Under the pieces are notes generated by a model, which saw only the letters and a program-made list of their open reading frames with translations, did not search any database and was not told the origin of the DNA. Of a stretch of 64,000 nt of DNA, positions 23,586-36,200 are shown in pieces. Made by a program: the position numbers and the translations under genes. The DNA lies in NCBI RefSeq assembly GCF_036417845.1, contig NC_090020.1, forward strand, positions 48,406,425 through 48,470,424. Direction: 5' to 3'. This DNA is from Apteryx mantelli (Eukaryota > Chordata > Aves > Apterygiformes > Apterygidae). Within the stretch, counting starts at the first letter, position 1, and every line of letters starts with the position of its first letter.

Positions 23586-23802
23586 CAATTGGAAGGATAT
23601 GTATATACAGCACATTGTTCCTGACTGGGGTTGACAGTGCGGAAGTGGATAAGTGCAAAGGAAAAAAAAAATTTGAACGTGTTATCCTATTAAGCCATAG
23701 CAAGGCAGCCAGCCCATCCTTCATTAGCTTAGAAAACCAAACTATTCACAGACAGTCCATAATAGCAAATGAGTATCTGAGAAAAATGAATCTTGGCTCA
23801 TA
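23586..23802 (+). other. Exon-like segment between NUDT12 and PDZPH1 (possible 5' exon of PDZPH1)
   Basis: A good acceptor (TTCTTTTTTGCTTCAG|) lies 217 nt before a perfect donor (ATA|GTAAGT). One plus-strand frame is open from 23588 across the whole segment, reading about 71 codons with no recognised domain, and ends in a phase-2 TA|. If joined to the acceptor at 30174 (which begins A), the split codon becomes TAA. The segment would then be untranslated leader, with a five-codon upstream frame (MNLGS) closing exactly at the junction. It could equally be chance: only the splice signals and the open frame support it. Confidence 0.3.
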
Positions 23803-26800
23803 GTAAGTATAAATATCTTTTTATTTTAAATAGCACCCCTAAGTTGGGTAGTATTTTATAGATACTTAATTGCTGTAAGTCATCGTAACTTTTATAAAAT
23901 ACAGAATTTCTGTAGATGCAATTCAAATAATTCAAATTATACTTGAGTATATAGTTGAGGTTTTTGAATAAATATGAATAATGGTTTCCTAAATAGAAGG
24001 GATTTTTAAGGTGGACTTTTCGTTCCTAAAACTGTATCTGTCATCTTATTTACGAACGGGTAGGGACTTAAAATGTAGTAATATATATTTTAAGAACTGA
24101 GAGCCTAGCTAAACAAACTTCAATTTGTTATTTGTATTGTCTTTATCTGCAAAGACTATTTCAGATGTGGAAGGTGAGGAATGCTATGGTAAGACTACAG
24201 GGATAGGATATATTAGTAAAGAAGGAATTTTATGTACTGTTGAGTAGAGAAGCTTAAAACTCAGTTTGCAGCACTTAAGTTTGGATAGCGGGGAGGTCCT
24301 CATCCTGCATACTAAACTACTCCGAGAAAAGTAGTTTTCCTGTTCCTCTTTAAGGAGGGAAACATTCTACCACTGGATCTGCTGGATCTCTCCCTCCCAG
24401 TTTAGTGAGGAAACATAAACATTTTCTTCAACACACTGAACTAAAAACATGCCTATGAAATATTAAACACTCTCTTTTTTGTTATCCTTTGCCCAAATAA
24501 CTCCTATTCTATGCAACATAAATTCCTTTCCTCCAGAAAGTGACCTTGGACACTGCATAGTCAGAAAATAAGGTAGGATATATTCTAAGTTTCCCCATTA
24601 TAGAGAATGGAAATCAAACCCTAGAAGCTAGGATCAGTTTTTTTTCTTATTGCACTTCATATGAAATGAAAGATTTTTCTCCATCATAATTTATATTCTG
24701 TAGTCACACAGATGCTCTCAAAATAACTAGCTAACTCATTTCCAAAGAAAATTAATTGTGATAATATACAACTATTGCACAGGTTTCTCTTGATAAGCTG
24801 AGTTTCAAGTGAAATAAAAGAGAGGTTTAGGATTTACGTTATTCTTATTATGGTGGGATTAACAATTCTGAAATTCCAAAAATGACCATAGGTTGGCTTG
24901 ACAATGGATTGTAGTACTTTGTTGGTAGCACTATCTTTTACCATAGAATTTATATTTCCTATTATTGGAAACAGCAGTGTGTTACAGTGAGATTTCTACT
25001 CATTTCATGTCCATTTGCCACATCACATCTGAAGTGCATTTCACCTACCTGTTCTTGTGGTCCATGCTGACAAAGCATGATTTATGTGCCAAAACAAAAA
25101 CAAATTAAAAGTGACTGAGTGCAAGATACAATGCCAATATGACAAACTCACTGACAAGAAAAGGGCTGATCCAGCTCCTGTTCAAATAGGCTGTTTTTCC
25201 TTTGGCCTCAAAACAGGAATAGGAACGGTCCAACAGTTGAGACATCCGTGGCAATTCAGGAGGAAAATTTTAGTAAGGACAAAATGATTTTATCCAATAT
25301 AACAGAGATACAATGCACAATAAACTAAGCTGTCTAGGCCAGTTGTAAAAAGTTTATTTTATACACACATAATAAATACATGAACATCCATTGTATTGAA
25401 CTGATACCACTGAAAAATGTGATCAGTAACTTGAAGTATTCATTATACAGAATTCATGTTAAAGTCATCAGGTGGTTTGTTTATGGGTCATTTACAGCAC
25501 AGAGGCCCCTTGTTTCTCCTTTTCTTTGGCATATAGGAAACAGTGCATATTTTTAAATGAGGGTAGAAATGAACTACTTTGATGCAGAAATGAAACATCT
25601 TCCAAATATGAAATGAATGTCTAGCCTTAATAATATAATATTTATTCTTGTTATGGACAGGGACTCAGAATAATTAAACAGAAAGCAAGATTAGCTTAGT
25701 AAGTAGGCAGGAGCTTTAATTTAGCTTTATAAGAAAATGAATTTTACAAATGGTTTTGGCAGAAGTTAAGAATTGAAACCTGGACCTATACCTTGTTTTC
25801 TTTGCCTAGAAAAGCAGAAATACACATGCATGTACAAACCCATGAAAGCTGAACTATAATTTTTGTATGCATTTGTTGGCATTGGCATTCTCAGTAAAAA
25901 TAATCTTGAAAACAGTTGACTGACTAGCTACCTTATTAGCCTTTTTAAAAACTAAAGCAAAGCGCAATCTGTGTGTAGGGAGATCTTTTAAATGTAATAG
26001 CCAGAATGGTATACCAGCTATTCCTCTAAAAAAGTCAGTCAAAACCTATTTCACACTATTTGTCTAGTGTCATTTGTTGCTTACATAAGAGTCCAAAATA
26101 ATGCAAAAATCTTAATTCCATGGAGTTTGAATTTCCTGAATGTGCTCCTTTATACCACAAGTGATGTTCTTAGTTGCTTAGACAATAATCTTTCCTGAGA
26201 ATCAGAAATGTAGTAGAAATACTATTGACTGGTGTTTGCTCATCTTTAGATGAGCTGAAAAAGCAAGATCTTGATTCAATGTGGTTATTAAAAATTCTGC
26301 AGCACATTTCATGAAATAAAATGGTTAATTACTGGAACTTAGTACAGTACCAGTTGCTGAGTAATTTCACTTATCCACGCTTTTCTAAGTATTTAATTTG
26401 GATGTACTATTCTCATATCTAATTGGGTACTGTCAGATAACTACTAAGTTCCCATCTGAATGGAAGTTGATTCTTTGCAGCCACATAATTCATGTATTAA
26501 TTTTGTGAAATGCTTTAGGGTCCTGTTATTCCTCCATATATATATATGAAGTGGCTGCCTGCTTCTTTTTTTCTATTCTGCAGAATGAACAAATGTTCTA
26601 AACATTTTCCAAAGACATTTTGGCCTGTTTTTGTCTGTTCTCCGGAGAACATATAGAGGAAATGATAAACAAATGAAAATAAGACATATACCAGCTGAGA
26701 GGAAGAATAAGAAACACCACTAAGACAGGTATTTTTGATAATGCACCTCTTTCCTTGCATGTGTTTGGCATAAAATATGTTCTTTGGCAAAAGTACTGCA

Positions 26801-28239
26801 GAAATGGGTGCTCAGAAATTATTGAAATAAGAAATAGTGGTAGCTTGATAAAGAGATTTGGAGCACCTTTGTAGAAATAAGGCAAAATGGAAGAGAATTC
26901 AATAAGAGGTACTTAAATGAGTGAGCCCTATTTATCTGTGGGTTATCTGCTACAGTGCATAAACACCAACATAGGTAATATGCTGCAAAGTACAATCAGT
27001 AAGGAAAGCAAAAGGAAGAATTCACAAGGAAAAGTCAAGCTTTAAGAATAACTTAATAGGAGGAGAGAAGGGGAGAAACCTAAGCAGTGAGAGACTGAGC
27101 CAAACATAATTGATAACTTTGAGGAGCAAAGTCAAAACAAAGAAAACAGATTAGTATGCAAAAGAAGAGTATTGAGAAATACAAAAAGCAAGAGACACAA
27201 TGGAAGGCAATGACAACAATCTGGTATGCAGATTTGGAGACAAAAAGTCAAATGCTGTATCCAAAAGAAGGAAATGTATCAGAAGGGGCTGATATGGTTG
27301 AAACACAGAAGGGAAGGCAGTAGAAGGCTTTTAATTCAGAAGTGGTTATTTGAGCATTCTGAGACATTGTTCTTGTACCATCTGAGGAACGTGAAATATT
27401 TTAGATATGGTATTTAATGGGGAGACAGTCAGTGAGCTGTCGCTGAAAATATTTATAGCTATGCGTTCTACAACATAAGATAATGGAATTACAGAAAATA
27501 GGTTTACCACCTAAAAAGACAATATTATCCTGAAAGAACATTAATTGTTTTACAAATGTATTGTGTCACCACACCATTCTGACTCAACGTTTCTTGTGTC
27601 ATTACACATTAATAATTTCCTCCATGTTTTTCCTTGCTTTTTTAAAGCTTACTTTGCCTTTTCTGCCAGTGTCCCATCATTACAATATAGGTTCACTGAA
27701 CATGCTTATTCAGAAAACTTAAGAAAACAAATATTTTAAAATAAAATCTCCGTTATATAAACAATATGAAAATGAAATAAAATTATTCCTGTATTTTCTG
27801 TTCTTTCTTTCAAGTAAGATTTTTAATGCAGCTATTCCTGCCTAAAAACATCTCAGAAGCATATGTTAGAAAAAGAAAATATGTTGTTGTCCACATTATT
27901 ATCACAAAGCTTGTCATCACCCACATTATCTTGAAAGAAATGCTATTAGGGATTCTGTTCACAGTGAAAATAAACACATTCAAGACAGATTCAACTACTG
28001 CTATGGTGGGGAGTGATCTTTCACTCAAAATTTAGTTAAGGAGTCGCTTACTGTGAGCTAACCCAAGCACTGCTGTTTGTAGTAAGAATAACCTATCACA
28101 TACAGCACTGTGTCAGTGGATGTTGGCTTCTATCCAGTGGCTGAATGCCTTTATTCTCATTTAAGGTAATCGGACTAGCGAACACTCAGCTTCTCCCAAG
28201 TAATGTCCAGCAGTGGACAAAATTGTCCCTAATTAAGGG

Positions 28240-28320
28240 TCTTACCCTGCAATCCTGATGCCTTCAGCTAATCGTTACTCAAGGCAATGGGACTACTCAT
28301 GTAACTAGGATTGAAAGTGA
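28240..28320. repeat. Degenerate ancient amniote dispersed repeat (family not named)
   Basis: The stretch around CAATGGGACTACTCATG and TAGGATTG resembles a degenerate dispersed repeat common in bird, turtle and crocodilian DNA, as I remember it. Short inverted arms CAATCCT (28250-28256) and AGGATTG (28307-28313) are visible. The family name is not known to me with certainty. Confidence 0.35.
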
Positions 28321-29510
28321 TGAGATTCCTAAATCAGTTAAACTCAGCACATCTGAGTTGTAGAACCAACAAAGCAAGAATAAAAAAAGAGAATGCAAAG
28401 AAAATGTACATAGAAAACATGAGTGAAAAGGAAGAGCTGGTGCCTCACCCTTTTCTGAAATGGTAATTCTTAGAAGAGAAAGTACAATTTAACATTTGGA
28501 AATGTAGTAGGGACAACAAAACTATTTGGATTATAAAGGTTCTTTGCAATGTTTATTTGAAAATTATTTTAAGATATCAATGACAACATACTGCATCTAG
28601 AGTTTAAATCGGTAATATATAAATATGAAAATTAACAAAGGATACTAGTCTTCATCAAAACAGTCTAAAGAATCATCCTAAACTATAGCTTTCATCTACT
28701 TTTCCTTTATTACCAAGTACAAAAATTAAAAAAACAAAACAAAAAAACAGCTTAAATCATGCTGGTCACCTCGGTCTTACTCCTTATCTTTGACCACATG
28801 ACAAAATTTGTAGTCCTACCACTGGGAGCAACTTTGTCCTGTGGCAATCCCTATTGGTGGCAATCACTGTTACATGCTGAGATTATTAAATTTTAGGAGT
28901 TAGGGAAGGGGAAGGGATGTTTAGGGTTTTCCTTAGGCTGAATTGAGAGCAATCCTAGAAGTAAAAGTATTTTCTCAATTACAACTTAATAAAAGTAAAT
29001 ATAACTAAAATATCAATTATCACAGATTATGGGGGTCTGTTAGCTTGCTCTTTCTGTAGGCATAAATATATGCACCGATCTACAGATCATAAGGTAACTC
29101 TAAAAATGAGTTTAACGTTCTCAATATAGTAGTAACTAATAGAACATTGATTTTTATCTGGAGCTGACAGGCATTGCCTCACATCCAAAACTAAAGATGA
29201 ATGTTGGTCCCAGCCCCTGCCTCTGTGTCCTTTAGACCCTCATATTTGGCTTTCAGATCAGGTTATTCTTCCCACTGAGAAGAGAGCTCAGCTGGCTCCA
29301 TCATGTGTTGCTTCACCTAGCCTTGTAGCACTGAATTTAACACCTTCAGGCAGGCTTGGCTGTCTGTCAAGCTTTGACTAACGATACCTGGAGAAAACAG
29401 AGCGATAGTTGCATTTTGCAGATTGACAATGTAAACATCCCATAGTGTCTGCTGTGAAATAAATACACAACCTTCTCCATAGGTCATTAAAATACAATAG
29501 AAAATCTTTA

Positions 29511-29575
29511 GGTTTGGGGGGGTTTTGTTGTAGTTTGGTTTGGGGTTTTGGGGGGAGGGGGTTGTTTTTTTTTTT
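29511..29575 (+). repeat. G/T-rich tract with G-quadruplex potential
   Basis: Plus strand: several G runs (GGGGGGG, GGGG, GGGGGGAGGGGG) separated by short T-rich loops, followed by a T run. It satisfies the usual G4 pattern of four G-tracts with short loops. It lies about 0.6 kb upstream of the PDZPH1 first coding exon. Confidence 0.5.
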
Positions 29576-30173
29576 TAACAGATTATATTTTTAATACTGT
29601 GGTGGAAAAAAAACAGTTGTAGGTTTTGGCCAGCCAACTTTCCCAGGAAACATAATCCCAGCAAATGCTACCCATGCTATGTGGCTGAATAGGCCCTACA
29701 TAGTAACTCTACAGCCTGGGATACAGGTCTTTTCCCTCACTACCATGCCTTCAGTCACCACTCAAGCTCCACTGCACAGTAGGAGTGATAACTTCTGGAT
29801 TTTAGATATGCAGCTCAGTTCAATACAAATTTTAGGTTTCAGTTCACTGCAAGAAAATAATTGACTAAACATGGATGGAAAGATCATCTCCTGGTTGAGG
29901 GTTTGAGAACTCTGTTCTCTTATATTCAGTCTAACCATTTTTTCAAAAGAGAAAACAAAAATCATTGTTTTCAAAATGTATATAAATTAGATATTGAATT
30001 AGAAATGGCTGCTTAACACAACATAGTAATGTCTAAAAATCAGAATCATAGGCTGGTAAAGTCAGCAATGGTCCAAACCTCCCACGGACTTCAAAGAAAA
30101 GTTAGAGAAAGTTAGAGAGCAAAATTATCATAGAGAATCTTTATCACAATCAAATGTTTTCCCTCCCACACAG

Positions 30174-30265
30174 AAAAGTGGAGCCCAGATGCCCCCAGGT
30201 TTTAGAAATGAGTAGAAAAAGAAGAAAAAGCTGCAAGGGCAGAAAAAGCTCTGATTCCAGAGAAT
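30174..30265 (+). CDS. PDZPH1: PDZPH1 first coding exon (predicted)
   Basis: A strong acceptor, TTTTCCCTCCCACACAG|, is followed by 34 nt of leader and an ATG at 30208 (GAAATGA, with A at -3). Then come 19 codons of basic sequence beginning [11 protein letters not shown] and a consensus donor GAAT|GTAAGT. It leaves in phase 1 (T|), exactly what the next exon needs: T+AT gives Tyr20. The upstream part of the exon is open in the same frame, so a still earlier start is possible. The exon is far too short to stand out as an open frame. It was found by asking for a phase-1 donor with an ATG upstream of 31304. Confidence 0.65.
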
Positions 30266-33200
30266 GTAAGTTTACTGAAATACTTAATTTGAAGTAAAAA
30301 CATCAGAATCATAGGTGTTACTCTCCAGTCATTCATCAAGACAGAAAACCATCTTTGTGCCCAAAGCTGCTTCTTCAATTGGAAATATTTACACACTCAA
30401 GTGTGGTTACATATAGGTAGTGTCTTGACGAGACTACTTATTTTTGTTGAGCTGCTATCCTACTTATTTCTGAGAGTCTTTCCAAAGATGCTGATGTTTA
30501 ATACCTCAAATTTACATCATTCTCACTGTAAATTTATTGATGTTGTTAAAGTATAATAGCTTGATCTAATCCTACTTAGCTAGATGTTACTGTAAACTAT
30601 TATCCTCTAATGCACATGACCTCTTCTAAAAAAAGCTCAAGCCAGGCAGATTTTCATGTGCTGTATAAATGCCATGAAATCTTTCCTAGTACAGCTTCCC
30701 CCAGGAAACAGTATCGTCTTGCTCTTAGAACAGGGAGCTGTGGCTCATTCCTCCTGGGAGTGCTGCCACTGATTTGCTGTGTGATTGTGACAATATTCAT
30801 TAATCCCTTTGTTTGCTCATCTGCAAAAGGATTATAAAAGTCAAGTTTCATGTAATCTACCCCAGAATGCAAACATGCAATGGGATATTGATTGTCCCAG
30901 TGTGTTCACAGGAAAGAAGTAAATACTCAGAGGAAAAATGGAAGTAAAAAGGGTAGATCTTTCTAAATGCAAATTAAATCCTATATCATCTCACTACTAT
31001 AAAACATTCTGAGAAAAAATAAATGTAATATATCAATTTCCTGTAATTGCAGTGAATTCCTGTAATTAGATTGAGTTAACATGGGCTACCCTATTTGGCT
31101 TTGTGTTACTTATCAAATAACTATGTCAAAAGAAACAAATACTGGAAAGAAAAAATACACTGTTGTGTAAAATATGCTAAACTTTAGAGCTAAAATATGC
31201 ATTCTCTGTGAAAAGTGTCTCTAAGCTAACCATACAGTTATGATGATACCTACCAAATCACAAGAAAAATGTTTTTCTTTTTTTTGTTCCCCCCTTAAAT
31301 TAGATGAACAATTGCCACCCACTTGTAAATGCCAGCAAAATCTAGAAAGCCTGGAAAATAAAGTAGATGAGGAGCTGACTCACTTCTCTGAGCCATCAGA
31401 TGTAAAGGGTTCTGAAGAAAATGGAAAAGATCATGAAAATAAGAATCAGAATACCTCAGGTGCATCTGAAGATAGAGACCTTGATAATGTATCAGGCAGT
31501 GAAAAAGAAGGAAAGAAGGGAAAGAATTGCCCTCCTCAACCATTCTCTCCTCAGCAAAATGAAATCCTAGCTACAGTAGCTTTTGGTGAGTCAGAGGGCT
31601 CATCAACAGGAAAAATTACACTGTGCAGCAAACCAGACTCTGTAAAGTCCATTAGTTTGGCTACTGGAAAAATTACCGCAGAAGTAAAATATGATTCATT
31701 TAATATGAAAGTTGAAATTAAGAACCTTTCTTTGTTTGGTACAGGAACAAACCTTGTAGTCCAAAAAAGGAAGAGTTCAAAGAACAGTAAACGCTGTCAT
31801 GAAAGACGATACCAGAAAAGCCAGTATTCAAAATGTCCTAAGTACCAGTGTCCCTCAACCAGCCATTCAGTAGATGACAATGAGAAATATAAGGTATCCT
31901 CTAAACATAAAATCCAAACTGCCACTAACAAGGATGCCTCCCTGAAAATGAATATTGAAGGAAAAGAAATTAAAGTGAAATATACCAATAGAAAGAAAAA
32001 TCTAATGGTTAACATCAAACCTGGTGAACAGGTACATAGCAAAACCTGCAGTGGTGACTTTGAAGATATGTATTGGAATGAAACAGATTATTCTGTAACA
32101 GAGGCACCTTGCAATACAGATTGTGAGTCATATTTTAGCCTTCATGAAAAGGACAACTCTACAGTCCTGGATGGGTGCGTACTTCTCCCTCCACCTGAAG
32201 AGTTTGCTGACTATGACAAAATGCATTTGGATACTGTTTCAGAGCAGGTATCTTTGTACTCTGATAATGACAGAAGAGACTCTGACAGCCTCTCTGCAGC
32301 CTTGAGAATTTGGGAAGAAGAAAATTATTTCTGTAAACATAACAAAAAGGAGTATAAAGACTACACCAGTGAAAAGGAATATTTTTCAAAAGATAAAACA
32401 ATTTCCTCAAAAATGAATAATAGAAATATTCTAGATAGTAATATCTTGAATAAGCCAAACTTTGATAAGGCACTCATCAATAAGAGCAGTGGAACAGGTC
32501 AAGAAAGAAATATCAGCGACAATGGCAGTGACACTGAACAAAAAACAGCAAGAAGAAGGTCCTTCCCAGGTACTACCCTTGATGTACTATCACCAGTTCA
32601 TCCTAGAAGGGATTCTGGCTTTTATTCATTGCCGTCCTTATCCTTAAAAGTGTTATCTAAGGAGGCCAAACCAGTGGATGTTTACAGTAAGAACTCACAC
32701 CCTCATACCAGCGATACAGAACTTTGTAAGTGTCCTGACTTCACCTCATCACTGAGAAGTCTTAAGTCTTCATATCAGTATGTTTTCACCTCATTTGATC
32801 ATAATATTACCATTTATCCATCTGAAAGTCTAGAGGATACTTGTTTACTGAATGAATATGCAAACTATATGGGACAAAGTGAAGAAACAGAAGAAACATT
32901 AATAAAGACTCTTCATTCCAGTGATACTATAAATGAGAAACAAGAAAATAAACATGTGGAGCCTCTGAGAAACCTAGCCATAAGGGAGGAAGATACAGAG
33001 TCTACCGAAAGCATTTTAGATGAAGGTACACCAGAGTACAGCCATCTAGAAAAGCATGCGAATTTGCAGAACAAAACTCAGCTGATACGGGTCTCTTCAC
33101 CTTCTAGAAGCCCATCAGGTGAGCTTATTAGTGACAAGGAAAGTACTGATGATGTAGCTACTGAATGTGTCTCAAACCAACTTTCAGCTTTACAGCCAAA

Positions 33201-36200
33201 TGTTCAGCTATCCCCTGCAGAGCCTGCAGTAACACAGAAAAGGAGAAGATCAGTAATGACTGTAATAAGTGGAGCACTAGAACAAAGACTTATCATCCAA
33301 GGTGACAAGTTGATACCCAATTCCTTTGGCCCTGCAGTAAGAAAGGAGCCTAAACTTCCCTGTAGTATAAAAAAAAAATCCTTGCTGTCACCCTTGCTAT
33401 GGGATCCTGAGGAGCTTGACACGGAAAATGAATTAGAAAGCTTGTCTGAGATACAGGACATATCCGGGAACATCCTTGATGAAGCTAATTGCCATGATGA
33501 TTTAGCACAGGCTGCCACATTATCTACTTCTTCAGCATACACAGAAAAGAAACAGATTTTCACAGAACATTTGTATATCAAGGAAACAACCGAGAACCTT
33601 TGCAGCAAACAATTATCTGATAACAGCTTAAGAAGAGAGCCTGGAGCACATCAGCTACATCAGTTTGCCAAATCCAACTCTGATGAAACTGAGAAAAAGG
33701 CTGAAATGAAGGAAGATTTTCATCAGAATACAGATATTCCCACATCATCAATAAAACAGATTTGTCAGAAAGGTAGGTATTCTAAGACTTCTGGAGTCAA
33801 TATCACTTATGCACCTTCTGTGTAGTTGGCTTAGTGCTTTATTGAAATCTGTTTGGGAAAAGGAAAGTATATAATTACTTTACAAAGAGATCATATTGGT
33901 ATGCTTAGCTATTTGGTTGTGTTACACAGTTATGTTGAGGATTCTAGGAGCTGTCTTGCAGAGTCAAGTAAGTTTTAATAAAAATGAAAGAAAATTTTAG
34001 TACAGCTTTGCTCAAGAGGTGGATTTTCTGCATTAAACAATCAACCCACCTGGTATATCTAAGTGAGAAAAGCAAACACCAAAACATGTTTGGGGGTGGG
34101 GGGGAGGAGGTTGGTTTTTTTTATGGTTGCCCTGTGACATTCTCAGAGCTCTAGTTGGTATTTAGAAACCACATAAATCTGTTTCTGGAATCCATGTGGT
34201 CCAAGCAAATATTGAATTCTGAGAACATCTCATCCTAATTCTGGCTGAGCCTTCTATGGGACTCAGAATGACCATAGCAGATCATTTAACCTTCCTTTCT
34301 ACTCTCTTTATATAGCTGAGAAAACTGCATATGACAAAGGTTTGGGGTTTTTTGTTTGTTTGTTTTTAACATGGGGTATTAATCTGTTACAAAATTTCTT
34401 ATCTTCCCTTCTGTAATCTATCCACCCATGTCCATGACTGGGTCACTTAAAAGCAGTGTTTTGAATCATAAAAATGTGAAGCCATACTGGGACACTGTAC
34501 ACTACTATATAAGCTTTTTACTTTGCCTATACATATGAATATGTACACACACATTTGTAAATCTTCAGTCTGTATTTTTGAAATATCATTCTAAACCTCT
34601 TAACTTGATTAAAGAAAAATTAAAATTATATGCAAATATAACTCAGATCATCCTCATTCACAATATTCTTTTAACTTGTACACAATATGTAAACATCAAA
34701 CAACAGTGAGAAGTTTGTTATCTACTTTGGTGAAGCTAGCATTTCAAATAGGCTGTCTAAAATTGTCTATCTCAGTGTCAATGCCAGATAAAAATTTTGT
34801 TTCTATTTTTTACTGTGAAGCAAAGTACAGAAAAATACACACACACATTGCTGAAATTTAACTTAAATACAGGTTTTTTAAGCTTTTGGAAGGCTGCGAA
34901 GGTATTTTGGCATTTAAGGAAAAACGGAATTTGATGTTTCCAGAACAAGTTGAATCTGTGCAATGTTAATGATATATTTCATGCTGTTTTTTGTGATAAA
35001 ATTATTAACTGGGGAAGAGCTAGTTACATAAGAATCTCAGGACAATAGGAATAAAAGGCTATAGAGCCAATTATACTTACAAGAATGTAAACATAACTCA
35101 GTGCATGCAATACTAAAATGTTAGTCATTATAAGTCTATAGAGGCCACAAAATAAATCTGGCAACATAAAAATCTGTAAAAATTTGCACTAGTATGGAAA
35201 TACTGTTTTTAAATGTTAAGTACTTGCAGTACAAATTGCCTAAGTGAATTTTATAAGGGCCAGTTCATGAATCTTTGGTGCCACATTTTCATCTGTCCTT
35301 TTCTGGTAAAATGAGTTCACTATCACTTCAGTGTGCATAAGCCCAAACATCTGTGTGCAAAATGGTCTGCAGTTTTTCCCTATAATATCATATGGATTCA
35401 GGTCAGACTTTGCATTCAAAATACACGATGTCATGCAAGCAAAGTAGCTAATAACATGCAAACATGCATCCACATATTTTGCAGATATTGTTGAAGAGGG
35501 ACCACAACAAGATGATGTTGTTGGCCTTTGAGGGACCACAGGGGGAGCAAGCTCCCCTAGAGTCCCAAAGAAACCCTTCTATGCCAAGTTCTAAAGATAC
35601 GTAATTTTGCATTATTATCTACCACAGAATAATACAACTTTGACTATTTCTTTTAACATGAGCAGATGTAACTATCTGCATATGTTATGCCATGTAATGT
35701 TAGCAGTTTTCAAGATCTCTGGCTTCAGCTGAAACTATATGAAGTAACTGCCTTCAGTCAGCCCGAAATGCAACCTGCCATATTCAACTCCAGAAGAGAA
35801 TGTGTCTAGCAGGTTTGGAGACTAGGAGTTTCACACTGTTTGAAAATACATGCTTTTTATCATGGGGAAAATACTTTTAAAAATCTTAGTAATCTTTAAA
35901 AAACACTGGAAAGTTTTTAATAATATTTTTCATTCACAGTATCTACAGAAAATATTGATATGTCCTCCAAGTTCACCTGTTTTGGCACTCCCAATGGGAA
36001 TTTCAAAACTACCAAAAGTCTGCTATTGACTATACAGATGGATAGATAGATACTGATATATGTATACTACACAAAAATAAACAGAAAATTAATTAAATGA
36101 AATGTCTTTAGAATGGAGGTATAGAAAGAAGACATTGAAGGAAGTCTTCAGAATAAGGGGAAATTTTTCTAGCTTCCACCTATCCTAGGAATAGTGGCTT

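Larger units (their letters stand above)
23803..30173. other. Region upstream of the PDZPH1 first coding exon
   Basis: No gene was recognised. It holds a degenerate inverted-repeat fragment at about 28240-28320, a purine-rich stretch at about 26990-27340, a (TA)n run near 26536-26548, and a G/T-rich quadruplex-like block at about 29511-29575. A small tandem repeat (GAAAGTTAGA units) lies at about 30100-30118. Confidence 0.5.

Noticed and set aside
31240-31303. ATG at 31240 as the PDZPH1 start ([10 protein letters not shown]...)
   Set aside because: A long pyrimidine tract and TTAG acceptor lie between it and the conserved-looking exon, and a better phase-matched start exon exists at 30174-30265.
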